From NCBI GenBank assembly GCA_016844415.1, contig JAENIX010000028.1, positions 1 to 8,011 of the forward strand: a stretch of 8,011 nucleotides of DNA. The letters run 5' to 3'. A program made the position numbers and the translations under genes. Positions 5,842 through 8,011 of the stretch are shown here, piece after piece; the stretch's first letter is position 1; the number at the start of each line of letters is the position of its first letter. This DNA comes from Actinomycetota bacterium. GTDB taxonomy: Bacteria > Desulfobacterota > Deferrimicrobia > Deferrimicrobiales > Deferrimicrobiaceae. A model generated the notes under the pieces. It had not been told where the DNA came from, did no database searches, and worked only from the letters and a program-made list of their open reading frames with translations.

Positions 5842-6177
5842 ATGAACAGGATATTGCTTGCTGTACTGCTTGCGTTCCTGATCGTGGGGTGCGTGGTGGC
5901 GCCCGGACGCCGAGGATCCGGCGTAATCGTGGTGCCGGCTCTTCCGTCGATCGTCGTGTTGGAAGCCGAGCCTTACTACTACCAGAGTGGCTATCACTAT
6001 CACTACCAGAACGACCGCTGGTACTACTCGAACGCAAGGAGCGGACCTTGGGCGGAATTGCCAAGGGACCGCTACCCGAAGGAGGTCAGAATCAAAGACA
6101 GGGGCCATGAAAGAGGCAGGGACGATGAGAGAGGCAGAGGCGAGAAGCGCGGGCACGACGAGCGCGACAGGTATTAA
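5842..6177 (+). CDS. Tyrosine-rich putative lipoprotein with charged C-terminal tail
   Basis: This 111-residue protein starts with a lipoprotein signal peptide (MNRILLAVLLAFLIVGC), with Cys17 as the lipidated residue. The mature part has a hydrophobic VIVVPALPSIVVLE stretch. An aromatic block follows (about 50-80: EPYYYQSGYHYHYQNDRWYY, then GPWAELPRDRYP) that resembles small YYY/WYY-G-PW outer-membrane-associated lipoproteins. Roughly the last 28 residues are low-complexity, made almost entirely of R, D, E, G, H and K. The ATG has a strong AAGGAGGAGAG site just upstream (5830-5840), which overlaps the previous stop codon. An in-frame ATG at 5812 exists but would spoil the signal peptide. It is last in the small-gene run behind array C. 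The tail could bind metal, nucleic acid or cell-wall polymers; its function is unknown. Confidence 0.78.
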   Translation: MNRILLAVLLAFLIVGCVVAPGRRGSGVIVVPALPSIVVLEAEPYYYQSGYHYHYQNDRWYYSNARSGPWAELPRDRYPKEVRIKDRGHERGRDDERGRGEKRGHDERDRY

Positions 6178-6221
6178 AGAGCCCCGGCACAAGTTCCAGG
6201 ATCTTTCGTAATCCGGGCAGA

Positions 6222-6246
6222 AGGGCGGGAGATTCGCCTCCCCCCT
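6222..6246 (+). other. Bulged hairpin between the lipoprotein and BON genes
   Basis: GGGCGGGAG (6223-6231) can pair with CTCCC plus the following C run (6238-6245) around a short ATTCGC loop, with one bulged C at 6226. It has no T tract and sits 12 bases before the BON gene's ribosome site. It may be a weak terminator for the upstream run, an mRNA stabiliser or processing site, or incidental in GC-rich DNA. No array of the GGACAAA type precedes the BON gene. Confidence 0.3.
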
Positions 6247-6272
6247 AACTCCAGACGAGAGGAGAGAGCATC

Positions 6273-6587
6273 ATGGTAAAAAGATATCGCATTTTGAGTT
6301 TCCTGGTCTGCATCACGTTGATCACCGCATTCATGGGGTGCGCATCCACGCCAACACGCGAGGGCACCGGCGAGTATATCGACGACTCGGCGATCACGAC
6401 CAAGGTAAAAGCCGCAATTTTGAATGATCCCTCGCTGAAAGTGTTCCAGATCAATGTCGAGACGTTCAAAGGGGCAGTCCAGTTAAGCGGTTTTGTCGAT
6501 TCGGCTGAGAGTGTCAAAAAAGCAGGAGAGGTTGCCCGCGGCGTTGCGGGTGTCAAATCGGTCAAAAACAACCTGATCGTGAAATAG
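6273..6587 (+). CDS. BON-domain lipoprotein (OsmY-like)
   Basis: This 104-residue protein has a lipoprotein signal (basic MVKRYR, hydrophobic 7-21, Cys23 in AFMGCAS), so the mature form is lipid-anchored in the envelope. Residues about 35-104 form one BON domain: DDSAITTKVKAAILNDP, FQINVETFKGAVQLSGFVDS, then the helix ESVKKAGEVARGVAGV and the final strand VKSVKNNLIVK. BON domains are proposed to bind phospholipid surfaces, and the two-domain OsmY of E. coli is induced by osmotic stress; this is a one-domain version. GAGGAGAGAG (6258-6267) precedes the ATG. It lies 95 bases after the tyrosine-rich lipoprotein gene and converges on the phospholipase-D gene. It may be transcribed from array C or from its own promoter, which I cannot see. 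Confidence 0.9.
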   Translation: MVKRYRILSFLVCITLITAFMGCASTPTREGTGEYIDDSAITTKVKAAILNDPSLKVFQINVETFKGAVQLSGFVDSAESVKKAGEVARGVAGVKSVKNNLIVK

Positions 6588-6613
6588 CTGCGGTTCCCCG
6601 CGAAAATATCGGG

Positions 6614-6660
6614 AGCGGACCATCCCCCGGGCGGTCCTATTGTCCGGGGGATGGTCCGCT
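6614..6660. terminator. Perfect 17-bp hairpin between convergent genes
   Basis: AGCGGACCATCCCCCGG (6614-6630) pairs perfectly with 6644-6660 around a 13-base loop. It starts 26 bases after the BON stop codon, and its last base is part of the TAA stop of the minus-strand phospholipase-D gene. There is no T tract on either strand, so it may work as a bidirectional terminator without a classic U run, or as a barrier to read-through and antisense transcripts. Confidence 0.65.
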
Positions 6661-8011
6661 TACAGCCAACGTTCAAATTGATGCGCAAACCACTCCTTGA
6701 TTCTGTTGAACCAAGGTCTTTTTTTCCACTCTTCCAGCCGGATCTCGTGGGATGCCGCGAGATCCCCGGCGAACATCCTCTCCATGTCCGAAGCGAATTC
6801 CTTGCTCAGAATCACCGCGTTCACCTCGTCATTGCTTGAAAAACTCCAGAAGTCCATATTGGTGGAGCCGACGGTGGACCAGACGTTGTCGATTACCGCG
6901 GTTTTCGCATGCAGCAGGACATCGCGGCGTTCGAATAACTTCACCCCCGATTTCAAAAGCTCGGAATAGTAATACCGTCCTGCGCTCAAGGTCAGGGAAG
7001 TATCCGTGTTCCCGGGAAGAACGAGCTTCACGTCCACACCGCGCCCGGCGGCATCGCGGAGGGCTTTCACCGTTTCGGCGTCGGGAACGAAATATGCGTT
7101 CGTCAGATGAAGCGATTTTTCGGAAAAAGTGATCGCGGACACATACAAAACGAACGTGAGCCTGTTGGTCTCTCCCGGGGAACTGCCGACCGCTCGCACC
7201 AGGGCATTTCCCGCCGCTTTCAGATCCGGGAAATAGTTCCGCGCGGCAAGTTTCGGGCCCTTCTGCAACTGCCACGTTTCGAGGAACAGTTTCTGGAATT
7301 CAGCGACAACCGGGCCTTCCACCTGAACGTCCGTGTCACGCCAGGGGATCGGCGACTTTTCCCCCGGTTTCCCCCCGGAAATCCGGCCCGAATACACCTC
7401 GCTGATGTTGATGCCCCCGGTAAAAACGACTTTGCCGTCGACAATCAGGATCTTGCGGTGATCCGGATGCGCCAGGTTCCACGATTTGCGGGCCTTCAGT
7501 GGATTTACCGGGTTGAATGCAAGTACTTGGATCCCCCCGTCGCGCAGGCGCTGAAAAAACGGAGCGGGAGTACGGAAGCCGCCCCTGCTGTCATAAATGA
7601 GATTTACCTGGACGCCTTCCGCCTGCTTTTTCAACAGCAGATCGGAAAATCGGCGACCCGTTTCATCGTCTTCAATGATAAAGGTTTCAAGGTTGATATG
7701 GTCCCTGGCGTTCTCCATCGCCTTGAACATGGCGGCATAGGTCGCCGGGCCGTCGATCAGCAGGGTGACCTTGTTTCCGCTGGTGAGCGGGCTTCCGCTC
7801 ACCGATTCGATGACGGCGCTGTAGCGTTGCAGCATGTCCGTCGGGGCGACGGATCGCTTCAGCCGTTCCATCAGGGCCTTGCTTTTTTCGGGAGATAACA
7901 GTCCCCTGGCCGACAGGATTTGAGGAGTTTCCTGGATGCTCGCATTATCGATCACATCGGAAACCTTCGGCAAGGTCGCACACCCGCTGCCGGGGAGCAG
8001 CAAGGAAACCG
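6660..8011 (-). CDS. Cardiolipin-synthase-like phospholipase D protein, 5' end cut by right edge
   Basis: This is a two-domain PLD-superfamily enzyme. Both catalytic HxKx4D motifs are intact: HRKILIVD followed by GGINIS (His codon at 7460-7458) and HAKTAVID followed by GSTNMD (His codon at 6911-6909). The order and spacing fit bacterial cardiolipin synthases (ClsA/B type), which join two phosphatidylglycerols or use phosphatidylethanolamine in the membrane; a phospholipase or nuclease role is possible but less likely. The reading frame stays open to the window edge. A TTG at 8003 could start it, but the text before GSGCATLP looks like the end of a lipoprotein signal peptide with its cysteine. 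I therefore treat the true start as outside the window. That would make it a lipid-anchored or exported form, unlike ClsA, which has N-terminal membrane helices. It converges on the BON gene and shares a hairpin at its stop. Confidence 0.88.
   Translation of the reverse strand, partial: VSLLLPGSGCATLPKVSDVIDNASIQETPQILSARGLLSPEKSKALMERLKRSVAPTDMLQRYSAVIESVSGSPLTSGNKVTLLIDGPATYAAMFKAMENARDHINLETFIIEDDETGRRFSDLLLKKQAEGVQVNLIYDSRGGFRTPAPFFQRLRDGGIQVLAFNPVNPLKARKSWNLAHPDHRKILIVDGKVVFTGGINISEVYSGRISGGKPGEKSPIPWRDTDVQVEGPVVAEFQKLFLETWQLQKGPKLAARNYFPDLKAAGNALVRAVGSSPGETNRLTFVLYVSAITFSEKSLHLTNAYFVPDAETVKALRDAAGRGVDVKLVLPGNTDTSLTLSAGRYYYSELLKSGVKLFERRDVLLHAKTAVIDNVWSTVGSTNMDFWSFSSNDEVNAVILSKEFASDMERMFAGDLAASHEIRLEEWKKRPWFNRIKEWFAHQFERWL

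Noticed and set aside
7107..7898. Plus-strand open frame of 263 codons
   Set aside because: It is antisense to the phospholipase-D gene with both catalytic motifs intact; shadow frame.

Overview
The window is GC-rich bacterial chromosomal DNA with tightly packed genes. It carries a Gram-negative envelope gene set: lipoboxes, an OsmY-like BON lipoprotein, a cyclic-glucan synthase and a phospholipase-D enzyme. The combination of a PA2779-type protein, an lmo0937-type protein, a DUF3185 protein and a NarL-type two-component pair suggests a deltaproteobacterial (Geobacter/Desulfobacterota-like) or related lineage. That placement is inference from gene content only. No mobile element, CRISPR array, tRNA or rRNA was seen.

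Layout, left to right. Positions 1-2004 (minus) hold the N-terminal 668 codons of a cyclic beta-1,2-glucan synthase (NdvB/ChvB type), cut by the left edge. A divergent intergenic region (2005-2218) follows, with repeat array A and a TATAAT promoter. Then comes a small PA2779-family membrane protein (2219-2617, plus) and a hairpin. Next is an overlapping histidine kinase and NarL/LuxR response regulator pair (2793-4746). Array B (4776-4837) precedes a one-domain fibronectin type III protein (4943-5272). Array C (5270-5331) precedes a run of very small envelope genes: an lmo0937-type protein (5403-5564), a DUF3185 protein (5613-5831) and a tyrosine-rich lipoprotein (5842-6177). A BON-domain lipoprotein (6273-6587) follows. 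A perfect 17-bp hairpin separates it from a convergent cardiolipin-synthase-like phospholipase D (6660-8011, minus), cut by the right edge.

The most striking feature is the set of three arrays A, B and C. Each is exactly 62 bp and contains three GGACAAA-like heptamers on the same strand, at an exact 23-bp period. Each ends with an invariant GCCGAT that forms TCGG-N7-CCGA with the last heptamer. All three lie about 85-120 bp upstream of a plus-strand start codon, and array A is followed by a TATAAT box. They look like tandem operators of one activator. The kinase/regulator pair encoded between A and B is the obvious candidate. If so, the window is a self-contained envelope or osmotic stress regulon: sensor and regulator, plus output genes for periplasmic glucan, cardiolipin, BON lipoprotein and small membrane proteins. 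The repeat structure is seen directly; the regulatory link is inference.
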